DNA from: Marinobacterium aestuarii
GTDB taxonomy: Bacteria > Pseudomonadota > Gammaproteobacteria > Pseudomonadales > Balneatricaceae
Assembly (NCBI RefSeq): GCF_001651805.1
Contig: NZ_CP015839.1
Span: 1,736,001-1,800,000, forward strand
DNA length: 64,000 bases
Direction of reading: 5' to 3'
Position numbers and translations under genes: made by a program
The notes under the pieces: model-generated
The model's database searches: none
What the model saw: only the letters and a program-made list of their open reading frames with translations
What the model was told of the DNA's origin: nothing
Part shown: in pieces, positions 17,593 to 26,831 of the stretch
Numbering within the stretch: the stretch's first letter is position 1
Layout: each line of letters opens with the position of its first letter

Positions 17593-18543
17593 ATGGAAAA
17601 GGCAGTGTTTCTTGATCTCGAAAGCCTGGAAGACATCGACCTGGCCGCGCTGGCGGCTGAGTTTGATAGCTTCGAAACTCACATGGCTACAGCGCCTGCA
17701 GAGGTGGCAGCGCGCATTCGGGATGCCGAGGTGGTGCTGGTCAACAAGGTGCGCCTTGATGCAGCAGCGCTGCAGCAGGCGCCAAGACTCAAGCTGATTT
17801 GCGTGGTTGCGACGGGCACCAACAATGTGGACCTTGAGGCGGCGCAGCGCCTGGGTATTCAGGTGTCGAATTGTCGCGCCTACGGCAATGATTCCGTGAT
17901 TCAGCACGTCTTCGCGCTGCTGCTGGCGCTCAGTACGCGCCTGCTGGATTACCACCAGGCAGTGCAGACCGGGCGCTGGCAGCAGGCCGGGCAGTTCTGC
18001 TTTCTGGATTTTCCCATCGCAGAGCTCGCTGGCAAGACGCTGGGCATTGTTGGTTATGGCAATCTGGGCCAGGGTGTCGGGCGCATTGCCGAGGCGTTTG
18101 GCATGAAGGTCATGATCGCACAGCGCCCGGGTGGGCCCGCTGAAGCGGGTCGTGCGCCGCTGGATGAACTTTTGCCCCAGGTGGATGTGCTGACGCTGCA
18201 CTGTCCGCTGACCGAACATACTCGCAACCTGCTTGATGCCGCGGCCTTCAGACGCATGAAAAACTCGGCGTTGCTGATCAATGTGGCCCGCGGGGGCATC
18301 GTTGATGAGGCGGCGCTGGCAGAAGCCCTGCGCACTGGGGAGATCGCGGGGGCGGCCACCGATGTGCTCAGCGTGGAGCCGCCCAGGGAGGGTAATCCGC
18401 TGCTGGACAGTGGTATCCCCAACCTGATCGTGACGCCGCACAATGCCTGGGGCAGCCGCGAAGCCCGGCAGCGCATCATCGGCCAGACGCTGGACACGGT
18501 GCAGGCCTTCAAGCGCGGGGAGGCGCTGCGGGCCGTTTGCTGA
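17593..18543 (+). CDS. D-isomer-specific 2-hydroxyacid dehydrogenase (hydroxypyruvate/glycerate type)
   Basis: The 316-residue NAD(P)-dependent oxidoreductase has the Rossmann motif GYGNLG at 154-159. The catalytic triad of the family is R233 (NVARGG), E262 (SVEPP) and H283 (TPHNAW). Overall it resembles glycerate dehydrogenase/hydroxypyruvate reductase (HprA), but substrate choice among hydroxypyruvate, glyoxylate and other 2-keto acids cannot be settled here. It is a lone gene that ends eight bases before the convergent pseudouridine synthase gene. Confidence 0.85.
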   Translation: MEKAVFLDLESLEDIDLAALAAEFDSFETHMATAPAEVAARIRDAEVVLVNKVRLDAAALQQAPRLKLICVVATGTNNVDLEAAQRLGIQVSNCRAYGNDSVIQHVFALLLALSTRLLDYHQAVQTGRWQQAGQFCFLDFPIAELAGKTLGIVGYGNLGQGVGRIAEAFGMKVMIAQRPGGPAEAGRAPLDELLPQVDVLTLHCPLTEHTRNLLDAAAFRRMKNSALLINVARGGIVDEAALAEALRTGEIAGAATDVLSVEPPREGNPLLDSGIPNLIVTPHNAWGSREARQRIIGQTLDTVQAFKRGEALRAVC

Positions 18544-18550
18544 CGCCCGG

Positions 18551-19174
18551 CTAAAAGGGTACCGGTGCCTCAAAGTCCAGCGCCTCACCGCTGACCGGAT
18601 GCTGCAAGCCGAGCTGCTCGGCGTGCAGCATCAGGCGTGGCGCCCGGGCAATGATCTCGGGCGGAGCGTAGAAGTTGTCCCCCAGAATGGGGTGTCCCAG
18701 GGTGTGCAGATGCACCCGCAGCTGGTGCGAGCGACCGGTAATGGGGTGCAGCTGAATGCGACTCTGGATCCCATCAGTCTCCAGTAGCCACCATTCGGTG
18801 CGGGCGGACTTGCCCTCAACAGGGTCGACGATCTGCAGCGGGCGACGCTCCCAGTGACAGCGCAATGGCCAATCCATCACGCCGCTGTTCTCGGTAGGGC
18901 GGCCGGCCACCAGTGCCTGATAGCGCTTGCGAGTTTCACGCATCTGAAACTGACGGCTCAGCTCGCGGTGGCTGGCGGCATTGAGCGCCAGCACCATGAG
19001 GCCGGACGTGGCGCAATCGAGCCGATGCACGATGCGGGCGGTGGGGAAATCCGCCTGTACCCGATGCCAGAGGCAGTCCTGCTTGTCCGGGCCGCGGCCC
19101 GGCACCGACAGCAGGCCGGCGGGTTTGACCACCACCACCAGCTCTGCGTCAGCCCAGGTCAGGCTGTAGTTCAT
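18551..19174 (-). CDS. rluA: RluA-family RNA pseudouridine synthase
   Basis: This 207-residue enzyme isomerises uridine to pseudouridine in RNA. It has the catalytic motif HRLDCATSG with D53, and it lacks an S4 domain, like E. coli RluA, which acts on 23S U746 and tRNA U32. Length fits RluA (219) better than the S4-containing RluC/RluD. Its start overlaps the rlmD stop by four bases, so two RNA-modification genes are translationally coupled. The exact target is inferred. Confidence 0.8.
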   Translation of the reverse strand: MNYSLTWADAELVVVVKPAGLLSVPGRGPDKQDCLWHRVQADFPTARIVHRLDCATSGLMVLALNAASHRELSRQFQMRETRKRYQALVAGRPTENSGVMDWPLRCHWERRPLQIVDPVEGKSARTEWWLLETDGIQSRIQLHPITGRSHQLRVHLHTLGHPILGDNFYAPPEIIARAPRLMLHAEQLGLQHPVSGEALDFEAPVPF

Positions 19175-20520
19175 GGGGTCAGCTCAAACAGCGCCAGTGC
19201 CTCGACGTGGGCGGTATGGGGGAACATGTCCATGGCACAGAAGCGGCTCAGGCGATAACCGGCCTGGGCCAGTTCGGCGCCGTCCCGGGCCAGCATGGCC
19301 GGATTACATGAGACATACAGGATGCGTTTGGCCTTGTAGCCGATCAGCTGCAGTATGGCTTCGCGGGCACCGGTACGCGGGGGGTCCAGCAGGATCAGGT
19401 CAAAGCCTGTGCGATACCATTTCTGATGGCGGAAGTCCTGGCTGAGGTCGTTGCGAAAGAAGGTGGCGTTCTCGATGCCGTTGGCCTTTGCATTGAGGGT
19501 TGCCCGCTCGGCCATGGCTTCGCTGCCTTCTATGCCTATGACTTCGCCACAGCGCGTCGCCAGGGGCAGGGTAAAGTTGCCAAGGCCGCAGAACAGATCC
19601 AGCACGCGGTCCTGGGGCTGCGGATCGAGCCATTCGATCGCGCGGGACACCATTTGGCGGTTCAGATCCGGGTTCACCTGCAGGAAGTCGCCGGGGGCAA
19701 ATCCCAGTTCCAGCTTGAATGCCGGCAGGCTATAGGTCAGCGGCTGCTCGGCGTCCTTGCCGGCGTACTGAGTACCCTGTGCGTCTTCAAGGTAGAGCTG
19801 CAGGTCGAACTGTTGGGCCAGGGGCTGCAGGCGTGCCTGAGTATCGGCACGCAGTGGCTTCTTGGTGCGCAGGGTCAGGGCGCCCCGGCTGTCACCATAC
19901 TGAACCTGGGCGTGGGTGATGGATTTCAGGTCGTCCAGCCCCCTGAGGGTATCGCGCAGTCCGCGGAACAGATCCTGGGCGCGTACATCAAGCACGTTGC
20001 ACTGCTCGATCTGCAGCAGCTTGTTGCTGGCGCGGCGGCGAAAGCCGATCAGGGGCTCGCCGTTACGCTGCAGCTGGTTGATGCCGACGCGGGCGCTGCG
20101 ACGATAGTGCCAGGGCTGCGAGACCAGGGGTGTCTCGATCTGTTCAGGTACCAGGTTGCCAATGCGCTTGAGCTGGTCCAGCGCCTGGTCCTGCTTGAAG
20201 CGGATTTGCTGGTCGTGGCGCAGGTGCTGCAGGTCGCAGCCGCCACACTGGCCGTAATGCTGGCAGCCGGGGTCGCAGCGATCAGGGCTGGCGCTCAGTA
20301 CTTCCAGGGTCTGGGCTTCGGCGTAGCGGTTGCGGTCGTTGTCGATGCGCGCCTTTACCTGTTCGCCGGGCAGGGCGCCGGTCACAAATACGGTCTTGCC
20401 CTCAAGGCGCGCAACCCCACGGCCTTCATGGCTCAGGCCTTCAATGTCCAGGGTTTGTGGACTGCGGCTGGCACTCTTGCGGGCGGGGCCCCCAAAACGG
20501 ATCGGTTTGCTGCGGCTCAT
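19171..20520 (-). CDS. rlmD: 23S rRNA (uracil-1939-C5)-methyltransferase RlmD
   Basis: RlmD (RumA) is a SAM-dependent methyltransferase with an iron-sulfur cluster. The 449-residue product begins with a TRAM domain (about 22-78). The cysteines CDPGCQHYGQCGGC (82-95) form the cluster site with a later cysteine in IEQCNV. The SAM pocket VLDLFCGLGNFTLPLA, the LDPPRTGA motif and the catalytic cysteine in VSCNPAML complete the family pattern. In Pseudomonas and E. coli it often precedes relA; here it precedes the rluA-like gene. Confidence 0.93.
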   Translation of the reverse strand: MSRSKPIRFGGPARKSASRSPQTLDIEGLSHEGRGVARLEGKTVFVTGALPGEQVKARIDNDRNRYAEAQTLEVLSASPDRCDPGCQHYGQCGGCDLQHLRHDQQIRFKQDQALDQLKRIGNLVPEQIETPLVSQPWHYRRSARVGINQLQRNGEPLIGFRRRASNKLLQIEQCNVLDVRAQDLFRGLRDTLRGLDDLKSITHAQVQYGDSRGALTLRTKKPLRADTQARLQPLAQQFDLQLYLEDAQGTQYAGKDAEQPLTYSLPAFKLELGFAPGDFLQVNPDLNRQMVSRAIEWLDPQPQDRVLDLFCGLGNFTLPLATRCGEVIGIEGSEAMAERATLNAKANGIENATFFRNDLSQDFRHQKWYRTGFDLILLDPPRTGAREAILQLIGYKAKRILYVSCNPAMLARDGAELAQAGYRLSRFCAMDMFPHTAHVEALALFELTP

Positions 20521-20600
20521 GACAACTCTCGCTAGTGAATGGCGCGCATTCTAGCAGTCTATGGCCCGGGGTGAAAACGTGGCGTGGCTTATGCTGGGTC

Positions 20601-21377
20601 TCAGAGCAGGCCTAGAGGCAGGCACAGCACCAGATAGACCGCGACCTCCGCCAGCTGCTGGGTCGCGCCCAGGCAATCGCCGGTATAGCCGCCGAGCCTG
20701 TGTCTGAACAGGCGGCAAAGATAGAGTCGTATCAGCAGCAGCGCGGCTATGACGGCAACTGCGCTGTAGACTGGCAGCATAAGCAGGCAGGCCAGTGCCG
20801 GGATGGCGGCAATCAGTAGTTCGGCTCGGCTCGTATTGCTTGCCAGCGGGCGTACCTTGCTGAGCTGGTCGAGCTGTACATAGCGATCGGTGTGGATCAG
20901 ACTGACGGCAACGAAACGGCTGAGGGTGTGACCTGCGATCAGGGCAATCAGTATATCGCTGACACTGATCAGGCTGGCGAACTTCAGGCCCAGCACTACT
21001 ATCAGGCCCAGGGCGCCGTAGCTGCCAAGCCTTGAGTCTTTCATGATGTCCAGCGTTTGCTGCGGAGTCCAGCCGCCGCCAAAACCATCGCACAGATCTG
21101 CCAGGCCGTCTTCATGAAAGCCACCGGTCAGCAGCAGGATGCAGCCGGTACTGAGCAGTACGGCGATGGTCGTCGGAAACAGCAGCGCAAATATTGCGTA
21201 AAGCGCTGCCGCGACAAGTCCAACGATCAGGCCCACCAGTGGGAAGTAACGGCTGGCGTGATTGAGCTCATCGGCGCCGAACTTTACCCAGGCGGGTGCC
21301 GGGATGCGGGTGAAAAAAGTCAGGGCGTTAAAAAAAAGATGTAGTTCCCGGGTTAAAGCGTTCATTCGGACTCGCAT
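20601..21377 (-). CDS. cobS: Adenosylcobinamide-GDP ribazoletransferase CobS
   Basis: CobS joins adenosylcobinamide-GDP with alpha-ribazole at the inner membrane, the last assembly step of B12. The 258-residue protein is very hydrophobic and has the family motifs FLTRIP-like FFTRIPAP, RYFPLVG and the acidic metal site GGFHEDGLADLCDGFGGG. No other cob gene is adjacent. The start could be ATG 21377 or ATG 21365; both lack a strong ribosome-binding site. It diverges from the YbiB-like gene. Confidence 0.92.
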   Translation of the reverse strand: MRVRMNALTRELHLFFNALTFFTRIPAPAWVKFGADELNHASRYFPLVGLIVGLVAAALYAIFALLFPTTIAVLLSTGCILLLTGGFHEDGLADLCDGFGGGWTPQQTLDIMKDSRLGSYGALGLIVVLGLKFASLISVSDILIALIAGHTLSRFVAVSLIHTDRYVQLDQLSKVRPLASNTSRAELLIAAIPALACLLMLPVYSAVAVIAALLLIRLYLCRLFRHRLGGYTGDCLGATQQLAEVAVYLVLCLPLGLL

Positions 21378-21440
21378 TCAGGCCTGCGCTTGGGTATATA
21401 TGACGCGGCCACACTCTAGAGCAAAAGAGGCATCAGATCT

Positions 21441-22430
21441 ATGAGCAGTCAGGAACATCCGTTTGCAGTCTATGTCCGTATTCTCGGCAAGGGCAAGAAG
21501 GGCTCGCGCTCGCTGACCACCGAAGAAGCCCGTGATGCTATGGGGATGATTCTCGATGGGAAGGTGCGGCCCGAGCAGCTCGGGGCCTTCCTGATGCTGC
21601 TGCGGGTGAAGGAAGAGGCGCCGGAAGAGTTGTGCGGTTTTGTCACTGCGGTGCGGGAGCGGCTAGAGGCACCGCAGGATCTGCAGGTCGATCTCGACTG
21701 GTCCAGCTATGCCGGCAAGAAGCGGCGCCTGCCCTGGTTCCTGCTGGCGTCCCTGGCGCTGGCTCAATCCGGCGTACGGGTGTTCATGCACGGCGCGCGC
21801 GGCCATATGCCGGGGCGGCTTTACACCGAAGACATGCTCGACCTGTTCGGCCTGCCCTCCTGTAATGACTGGGCGGAGGTCGCGGCTGAGCTGGATGGGC
21901 GCAACTTTGCCTTTATGTCCATTGATGCGCTGGCACCGCAGTTGGGTGACATTATTCAACTGCGCTCGGTGCTGGGGCTGCGCTCGCCGGTCCATACGCT
22001 GTGCCGGTTGCTCAATCCGCTGGGGGCGGAGCGCGTTATCGACGGCGTCTTTCATCCGCCCTACGGCCCCATGCATCAGAAAACGAGCATGCTGCTGGGG
22101 ATGCGCAATAGCGTAACGGTTAAGGGGGATGGCGGCGAGGCCGAGCTCAAGCCTGATTCTGAAAGCGAACTGCAGTGGATCCTTGGCGGGGAAATGCACA
22201 CCCAGCAATGGCCAAGATTGCTGGGCCAGCGCGTGGTTCGCGACGAAAGTCTGCAGCCGCGGGAGCTGCTGCAATTGTGGCGTGGCGAGCTGGAGCATGA
22301 GTACGGCGAGGGCGCTGTTATCAATACCCTGGCGGCGGTGCTGAAGCTGCTCGGGCGTGTATCTGAGCCTGAAGAGGCGGTACGCCAGGCGCGGGAACTG
22401 TGGCGCGCGCGCACCAAAGATGCGTACTAG
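21441..22430 (+). CDS. ybiB: YbiB/TrpD2-family protein, anthranilate phosphoribosyltransferase-like fold
   Basis: The 329-residue product begins FAVYVRILGKGKKGSRSLTTEEARDAM and continues with GKVRPEQLGAFLMLLRVKEEAPEEL, the TrpD-like N-terminal helical domain. E. coli YbiB (TrpD2) has this fold but does not make tryptophan; it binds nucleic acids and is LexA-regulated there. Consistent with this, the PRPP-binding glycine signature of true TrpD is not visible. No LexA box is evident upstream, and the promoter region is shared with divergent cobS. Confidence 0.85.
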   Translation: MSSQEHPFAVYVRILGKGKKGSRSLTTEEARDAMGMILDGKVRPEQLGAFLMLLRVKEEAPEELCGFVTAVRERLEAPQDLQVDLDWSSYAGKKRRLPWFLLASLALAQSGVRVFMHGARGHMPGRLYTEDMLDLFGLPSCNDWAEVAAELDGRNFAFMSIDALAPQLGDIIQLRSVLGLRSPVHTLCRLLNPLGAERVIDGVFHPPYGPMHQKTSMLLGMRNSVTVKGDGGEAELKPDSESELQWILGGEMHTQQWPRLLGQRVVRDESLQPRELLQLWRGELEHEYGEGAVINTLAAVLKLLGRVSEPEEAVRQARELWRARTKDAY

Positions 22431-22516
22431 AAACTCAATTAATCGTGTAAAAAATATACAGCTGATGCTATTTGTGGATAATGGCTGTAAATATTTCAAC
22501 CAACTGTTGCTGAATC

Positions 22517-23077
22517 ATGCCCCATAGAATCCTTCAGAATCGTCGCACTTTTATCAAGACTCTGGCCGGTACCGCGGCAGGGCTGGCAGGCTCGGGTGCT
22601 ATAGGTGCACCGCTGATCAAGAATCCCGGGCTTGAACGCAAGCTCACCCTGAACAATATGCACACCGGTGAGAAAATGACCGCGGTCTACTGGGCCGACG
22701 GTCATTACATGCCCCAGGTACTGCAGGAGGTGGATCATCTGCTGCGAGACCACCGTACCGGCACCTCGATCCAGATGGATCGCCAGCTGTTCGATCTGCT
22801 CTACCTGCTGCAGCGCGATGTCGGCCTGCACAAGGAGTTTCAGGTGATCTCCGGTTACCGTTCGCCCGAAACCAACGAGAAGCTGCGCAAGCAGGGCCAG
22901 GGCGTTGCCAAAAAAAGCTACCATATGCAGGGCAAGGCGATTGATATCCGTGTGCCGGGCATTGCGCTGCGGGATGTGCAGCGCATGGCGCTGAAAATGA
23001 AGGCCGGCGGTGTGGGGTTTTATTCGCGCAGCAACTTTCTGCATGTGGATGTCGGGCCCGTACGTCACTGGGGCTGA
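22517..23077 (+). CDS. YcbK-like DUF882 (M15-type) periplasmic peptidase domain protein
   Basis: The 186-residue product opens with a twin-arginine-type signal (QNRRTFIKTLAGTAAGLAG). It then has the DUF882/peptidase-M15 fold: FQVISGYRSPETNEKLR, SYHMQGKAIDIR and FLHVDVGPVRHWG. The metal-ligand pattern (H in SYHMQGKAIDI, D, and H in FLHVD) is intact. The family hydrolyses peptidoglycan peptides; E. coli YcbK (MepK) is an endopeptidase that cuts 3-3 cross-links, so the same role is plausible. An upstream AT-rich stretch (22431-22516) probably holds the promoter. Confidence 0.85.
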   Translation: MPHRILQNRRTFIKTLAGTAAGLAGSGAIGAPLIKNPGLERKLTLNNMHTGEKMTAVYWADGHYMPQVLQEVDHLLRDHRTGTSIQMDRQLFDLLYLLQRDVGLHKEFQVISGYRSPETNEKLRKQGQGVAKKSYHMQGKAIDIRVPGIALRDVQRMALKMKAGGVGFYSRSNFLHVDVGPVRHWG

Positions 23078-23107
23078 GTACTGACATAGCTGTACCGCGG
23101 TTGCTGC

Positions 23108-23141
23108 AAAAAGCCGCCTTCCTGCACGGAAGGCGGCTTTT
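23108..23141. terminator. Bidirectional terminator between YcbK-like and CPA2 antiporter genes
   Basis: GCCGCCTTCC (23113-23122) pairs with GGAAGGCGGC (23128-23137). It is flanked by AAAAA on the left and TTTT on the right, so it can stop transcription from both convergent genes. Confidence 0.88.
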
Positions 23142-23174
23142 GCGTTTGGCGGCGAAAATGGCCGTGGTAGGGTT

Positions 23175-24347
23175 TCAGTCCTTGCGCAGCCGGTCCGATA
23201 TGGCGATGGGGGAGGGAAAGTTGAAGATCACCAGGTAGCTGGAGAACAGGAAGGTCAGGATGGTGGTGGCCTGAATCACATGGGAGGCTTCCTGGCCAAT
23301 CAGGGCTGCACTGGTGGCCAGATAGGCGATTAGCAGCGAGAATTCGCTGATTTGACCCAGACGAAAGCCGATCTCCCAGGCCAGTTTCTTGCTTTCGCTG
23401 ATGCGAATCAGCAGGAAGCGAAAGACCACGGGCTTGAGTGCCAGCACCAGCGCGGTCATGACCAGGGAGGGCACTAGAATGGCATCGACCAGGGCGAGAT
23501 TGAAACTGGCGCCGATGGAGAAGAAGAACAGAATAAGGAAAAAATCACGCAGCGGTTTCAGGCTGGTGGCGATGTACTGGGAGATGGGGCTGGTGGCCAG
23601 GGTGACGCCGGCGACAAAGGCGCCCATCTCGGCCGAGAGGCCTATGGCCTGGGCGAGTTCCGCCATCCCCAGGCACCAGCCCAGGGCGAGCAGAAAGATA
23701 TATTCGTGGAAGCGGTCAAAGCTTTGCAGCAGGCGCAGCAGCACGTAGCGTACGAACAGGAAGGCCCCGGCGGTCATCAATGGCAGGGCTGCGAGGGTTT
23801 TCAGAAAGGCCAGGGCGCCGCTCTGCTCCTCGTTATTGCCGCTGTAAAGCAACAGCAATACCAGAATGGCAATAACGTCTTGCAACAGCAGCAGGCCGAC
23901 GACCAGCTCGCCCGTATGGCGATGGTGCAAGACGGTGGTGGGCAGCAGCTTGATACCGATGATGGTGCTGGAAAACATCAGTGCCGCGCCTATAATCAGC
24001 GCTTCGATCTGACTAAAGCCGAACAGCAGGCTGGCGCCATAGCCAGTGGCCATGAAGATCAGCGAGCTGGCAATTGCCACCAGGGTCGCTTTTTTCAGCA
24101 TGTGCAACAGATGGCTCGGTTGCATGTCGAGCCCTAAAAGGAAGAGCAGAAAAATGATGCCGATATGGGAGATGTCTGCCAGCAGGGCTGTATCGGTTAC
24201 CAGGCTGAGGCCGTAGGGCCCGAGCAGAGCGCCAAGCACTATGTAGGCAACCAGCAGCGGTTGGCGGGTATAGAGGGCCAGGGTGGCGAGAATCGCGGCG
24301 CCGGTGAATATCAGGAAAAATGAGAATACGAGGCTCTGTTCCGCCAT
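23175..24347 (-). CDS. CPA2-family cation/proton antiporter (Kef-type membrane domain)
   Basis: The 390-residue product has about twelve hydrophobic spans. CPA2 features include the LGALLGPYGLSLV entry, IIFLLFLLGLDM and the discontinuous-helix region AEMGAFVAGVTLA. It contains only the membrane domain; the cytoplasmic RCK/TrkA-N nucleotide-binding domains of KefB/KefC are absent. It may exchange K+ or Na+ for H+. The gene stands alone, with a 180-base gap to the MATE gene upstream. Confidence 0.82.
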   Translation of the reverse strand: MAEQSLVFSFFLIFTGAAILATLALYTRQPLLVAYIVLGALLGPYGLSLVTDTALLADISHIGIIFLLFLLGLDMQPSHLLHMLKKATLVAIASSLIFMATGYGASLLFGFSQIEALIIGAALMFSSTIIGIKLLPTTVLHHRHTGELVVGLLLLQDVIAILVLLLLYSGNNEEQSGALAFLKTLAALPLMTAGAFLFVRYVLLRLLQSFDRFHEYIFLLALGWCLGMAELAQAIGLSAEMGAFVAGVTLATSPISQYIATSLKPLRDFFLILFFFSIGASFNLALVDAILVPSLVMTALVLALKPVVFRFLLIRISESKKLAWEIGFRLGQISEFSLLIAYLATSAALIGQEASHVIQATTILTFLFSSYLVIFNFPSPIAISDRLRKD

Positions 24348-24529
24348 ATGGGGGTCCTGTGATGCTGCGCCGCGAGCCAGTGATTCTGGGTGGCCAGTTG
24401 GTCCTGAGAGAATAGAGCCGCTGCTGTATTGCTGTAACCTTGAACAGTCGGCGATACCCTGACTCTCGCGGCAGATAGTCGCGCTGTGACGATCGCAAGG
24501 CTGCTTTGGCCTGGGTTCAGTGTATCAAA

Positions 24530-25858
24530 CTAGCCGAGCTTTATGTGGGCCCAGTGACGCCGTCGCCAGATGCCGATAAAGACCAGTGACGACAGGCTGC
24601 GATGGACCAGTTGGACCAGCCAGATGCCGGTCAGGCCGAAGCCCAGATGAGGGCCGAACAGCCATGCCAATGGCAGATAGAACAGCCACTGCCCTCCCAC
24701 CGAGACCATCATTACCAGTCGATGCGCGCCGGCACCCAGAAGTGCCTGGGTCAGTACCAGGCTGGCGGCATCCAGGCAGATAGCGAGCCCTGTGATCTGC
24801 AGCGGCAGTCGTGCCTGGTCGACAAGCTGCGGGTCCGTGATGAAGAGGGCGAGGATATGTTCGGGTGCCAGCCACATCGGCAGACTGAGCAGGCAGATAA
24901 TCGCCAGTGCCGTCTTGATGACATCCCAGCCCCATTGCTGCGCTTCACTCGGTTGGTTGCGCCCCAGAGCGTGGCTGACCAGGGAGGTGGACGCCATGCC
25001 AAGGCCAACGCCTGGCAGGATCAGGAACAGCGCCAGATTGATCAGGACATGGGCGATGGCCTGCTCCTGGGTGCCAATCTGGCCGATGATCCAGAACAGC
25101 ACGGCGATGGCGATGGCGAACAGCAGTTGCTGCAGCGAATGGGGTAGCGACAGGCTCAGCACGGTGGCGAGTGCACGGCGGTCACGTTTGGCGCGCAGGA
25201 AGCCGTGTTTTCTGGCATCACGCCACACCAGTGCTGCGTTCAGCAGGCAGCCAATTATGAGTGCAATGCAGGTCCCCAGGCCCGCGCCTGCTGCGCCCAG
25301 AGTCGGCAGGCCGAGGGCGCCGAAAATAAGGCCGTAGCTCAGAATGACATTAAACAGGTGCATGACCAGCAACAGGCGCAGATGCACCATGGGTCTGTAG
25401 GTGCCGTTCCACCAACCGCGCAGGGAGAAGTTAATGCCCACGGCGCTCATGGCAAGGATGCGGTAGTCGAAATAGTCGTTGGCGATGGCCAGTACCGCGC
25501 TGTCGCGGCTCATAAGGCCAAGCAGGCTGTCGGAGAAGGTGGCAAACAGCAGGCTCAGGGGCAGGGCTATGGTCAGCGCCAGAATAATGCCTGCATTGAC
25601 CGGACGGGCCATCTCGGCGCGGCGGCCTTCGCCATGGCGCCGCGCCACCAGGGACTGCACCGCAGAGGACAGGCCTATAATACAGCTGAGGGCAATAAAG
25701 TTGGCGTAGCCGGCAATGCCAACGCCCGCCAGCGCAGTTTCCCCGAGACGGCCGACCATGGCGGCGTCCACCAGGTTCAGCAGGCTTTGCGACAGCATGC
25801 CGCCGATGATGGGCAGACCCAGTGTCAGAATGGTGCGTACACGTTGCGGTTGGCTCAT
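24530..25858 (-). CDS. MATE-family multidrug efflux transporter (NorM/DinF type)
   Basis: The 442-residue product begins MSQPQRVRTILTLGLPIIGGMLSQSLLNLVDAAMVGRLG, the typical first-helix region of MATE transporters. It shows two homologous six-helix halves (second unit around 235-420). ATG 25858 is chosen because the 28 codons upstream are polar and unlike the family. MATE proteins export cationic drugs by Na+ or H+ antiport; substrates cannot be inferred. It is divergent from nfuA across about 180 bases. Confidence 0.85.
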   Translation of the reverse strand: MSQPQRVRTILTLGLPIIGGMLSQSLLNLVDAAMVGRLGETALAGVGIAGYANFIALSCIIGLSSAVQSLVARRHGEGRRAEMARPVNAGIILALTIALPLSLLFATFSDSLLGLMSRDSAVLAIANDYFDYRILAMSAVGINFSLRGWWNGTYRPMVHLRLLLVMHLFNVILSYGLIFGALGLPTLGAAGAGLGTCIALIIGCLLNAALVWRDARKHGFLRAKRDRRALATVLSLSLPHSLQQLLFAIAIAVLFWIIGQIGTQEQAIAHVLINLALFLILPGVGLGMASTSLVSHALGRNQPSEAQQWGWDVIKTALAIICLLSLPMWLAPEHILALFITDPQLVDQARLPLQITGLAICLDAASLVLTQALLGAGAHRLVMMVSVGGQWLFYLPLAWLFGPHLGFGLTGIWLVQLVHRSLSSLVFIGIWRRRHWAHIKLG

Positions 25859-25943
25859 CGGGCGTGGTTTGCGGGCTGTATGGGCGGTGAAAAAAGAGGC
25901 GGCAATTCTAGCAGACTTATGCCCGCGGTGGGGGATGGTCATA

Positions 25944-25968
25944 ATAGCTGATCAATTTACTCGGAATT
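25944..25968 (+). promoter_or_regulatory. IscR type-1-like operator upstream of nfuA
   Basis: The 25 bases from ATAGCTGATC through ATTTACTCGG closely resemble the E. coli iscR site B as I remember it. They differ at about two positions in the first half and at the very end. Type-1 sites bind [2Fe-2S]-IscR. A possible -35 TTGCGT (25972-25977) and -10 TAGGCT (25994-25999) lie just downstream, on the nfuA side. P. aeruginosa nfuA is reported to be IscR-regulated. Confidence 0.65.
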
Positions 25969-26039
25969 AGATTGCGTGTATCCTTCGATTTATTAGGCTA
26001 TCACCTGTCAGTTTGTGAAGTAGGAGTCCAGTAATTCCC

Positions 26040-26633
26040 ATGAATATCACGGTTACCGAAAGTGCTGAAAAATATCTGGCTGATCTGCTGGCAAAGCAGG
26101 ACGCTGAAGGCATGTCCGTACGGATGTTCGTAACCCAGCCGGGCACGCCTTATGCTGAAACCTGTCTGGCGTATTGCCGTCCTGACGAGGTGATCGCGGA
26201 TGACGAGCTGCTGGAGCTGACGCTGCTCCGCTTCTATCTGGAACGCAACAGCCTGCCGTACCTTGAAGAAGCCATGATCGATTTCGCCGAAGATCGCATG
26301 GGGGGGCAGCTGACCATCAAGGCGCCTAACGCCAAGGTGCCCAAGGTGTCCGCCGACAGCCCGATGGAAGAGCAGATCAACTATATTCTGTATTCCGATG
26401 TGAACCCGGGACTGGCCAGCCACGGTGGCGAGGTCAAGCTGGTTGAGCTGGTGGAAGAAGAAAACGGCCATATCGCCGTACTCAAGTTTGGCGGTGGCTG
26501 CCAGGGCTGCAGCGCTGTGGACATGACCCTCAAGGACGGCGTCGAGAAAACGCTGCTTGAGCGTGTACCGGGCCTGATCGCCGTGCGTGACGAAACCGAT
26601 CACAGCAAGACCGACAAAGCCTACTACAAGTAA
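26040..26633 (+). CDS. nfuA: Fe-S biogenesis protein NfuA
   Basis: NfuA carries [4Fe-4S] clusters to target enzymes under oxidative stress or iron limitation. The 197-residue protein has a degenerate A-type domain (residues 1-95) followed by the Nfu domain. The cluster cysteines are C154 and C157 in [12 protein letters not shown]. The start ATG 26040 follows AGGAGTCCAGTAATTCCC. Length and domain order are normal. It is followed by a strong terminator. Confidence 0.96.
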   Translation: MNITVTESAEKYLADLLAKQDAEGMSVRMFVTQPGTPYAETCLAYCRPDEVIADDELLELTLLRFYLERNSLPYLEEAMIDFAEDRMGGQLTIKAPNAKVPKVSADSPMEEQINYILYSDVNPGLASHGGEVKLVELVEEENGHIAVLKFGGGCQGCSAVDMTLKDGVEKTLLERVPGLIAVRDETDHSKTDKAYYK

Positions 26634-26647
26634 GCTGCCATCCGGAA

Positions 26648-26680
26648 CGGGGCCCTGCATGTCAGGGCCCCGTTTTTTTT
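26648..26680 (+). terminator. Intrinsic terminator of nfuA
   Basis: A 10-base perfect stem, CGGGGCCCTG (26648-26657) and CAGGGCCCCG (26663-26672), is followed by eight T residues. Confidence 0.95.
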
Positions 26681-26831
26681 GGCCGTTGTCCTGTCCCTAG
26701 ACTTGCTGCTATAACGGAGTCTGTCCCTTTGTGCTGTGCTGCAGCAAGCGGGGTTGTGTTCCGTAGCACGCGGGTTTGGCGGCCAGGGGTCGACTCAAGG
26801 CCACTGATATGCGGTTTTTTTCAGAGTATTG

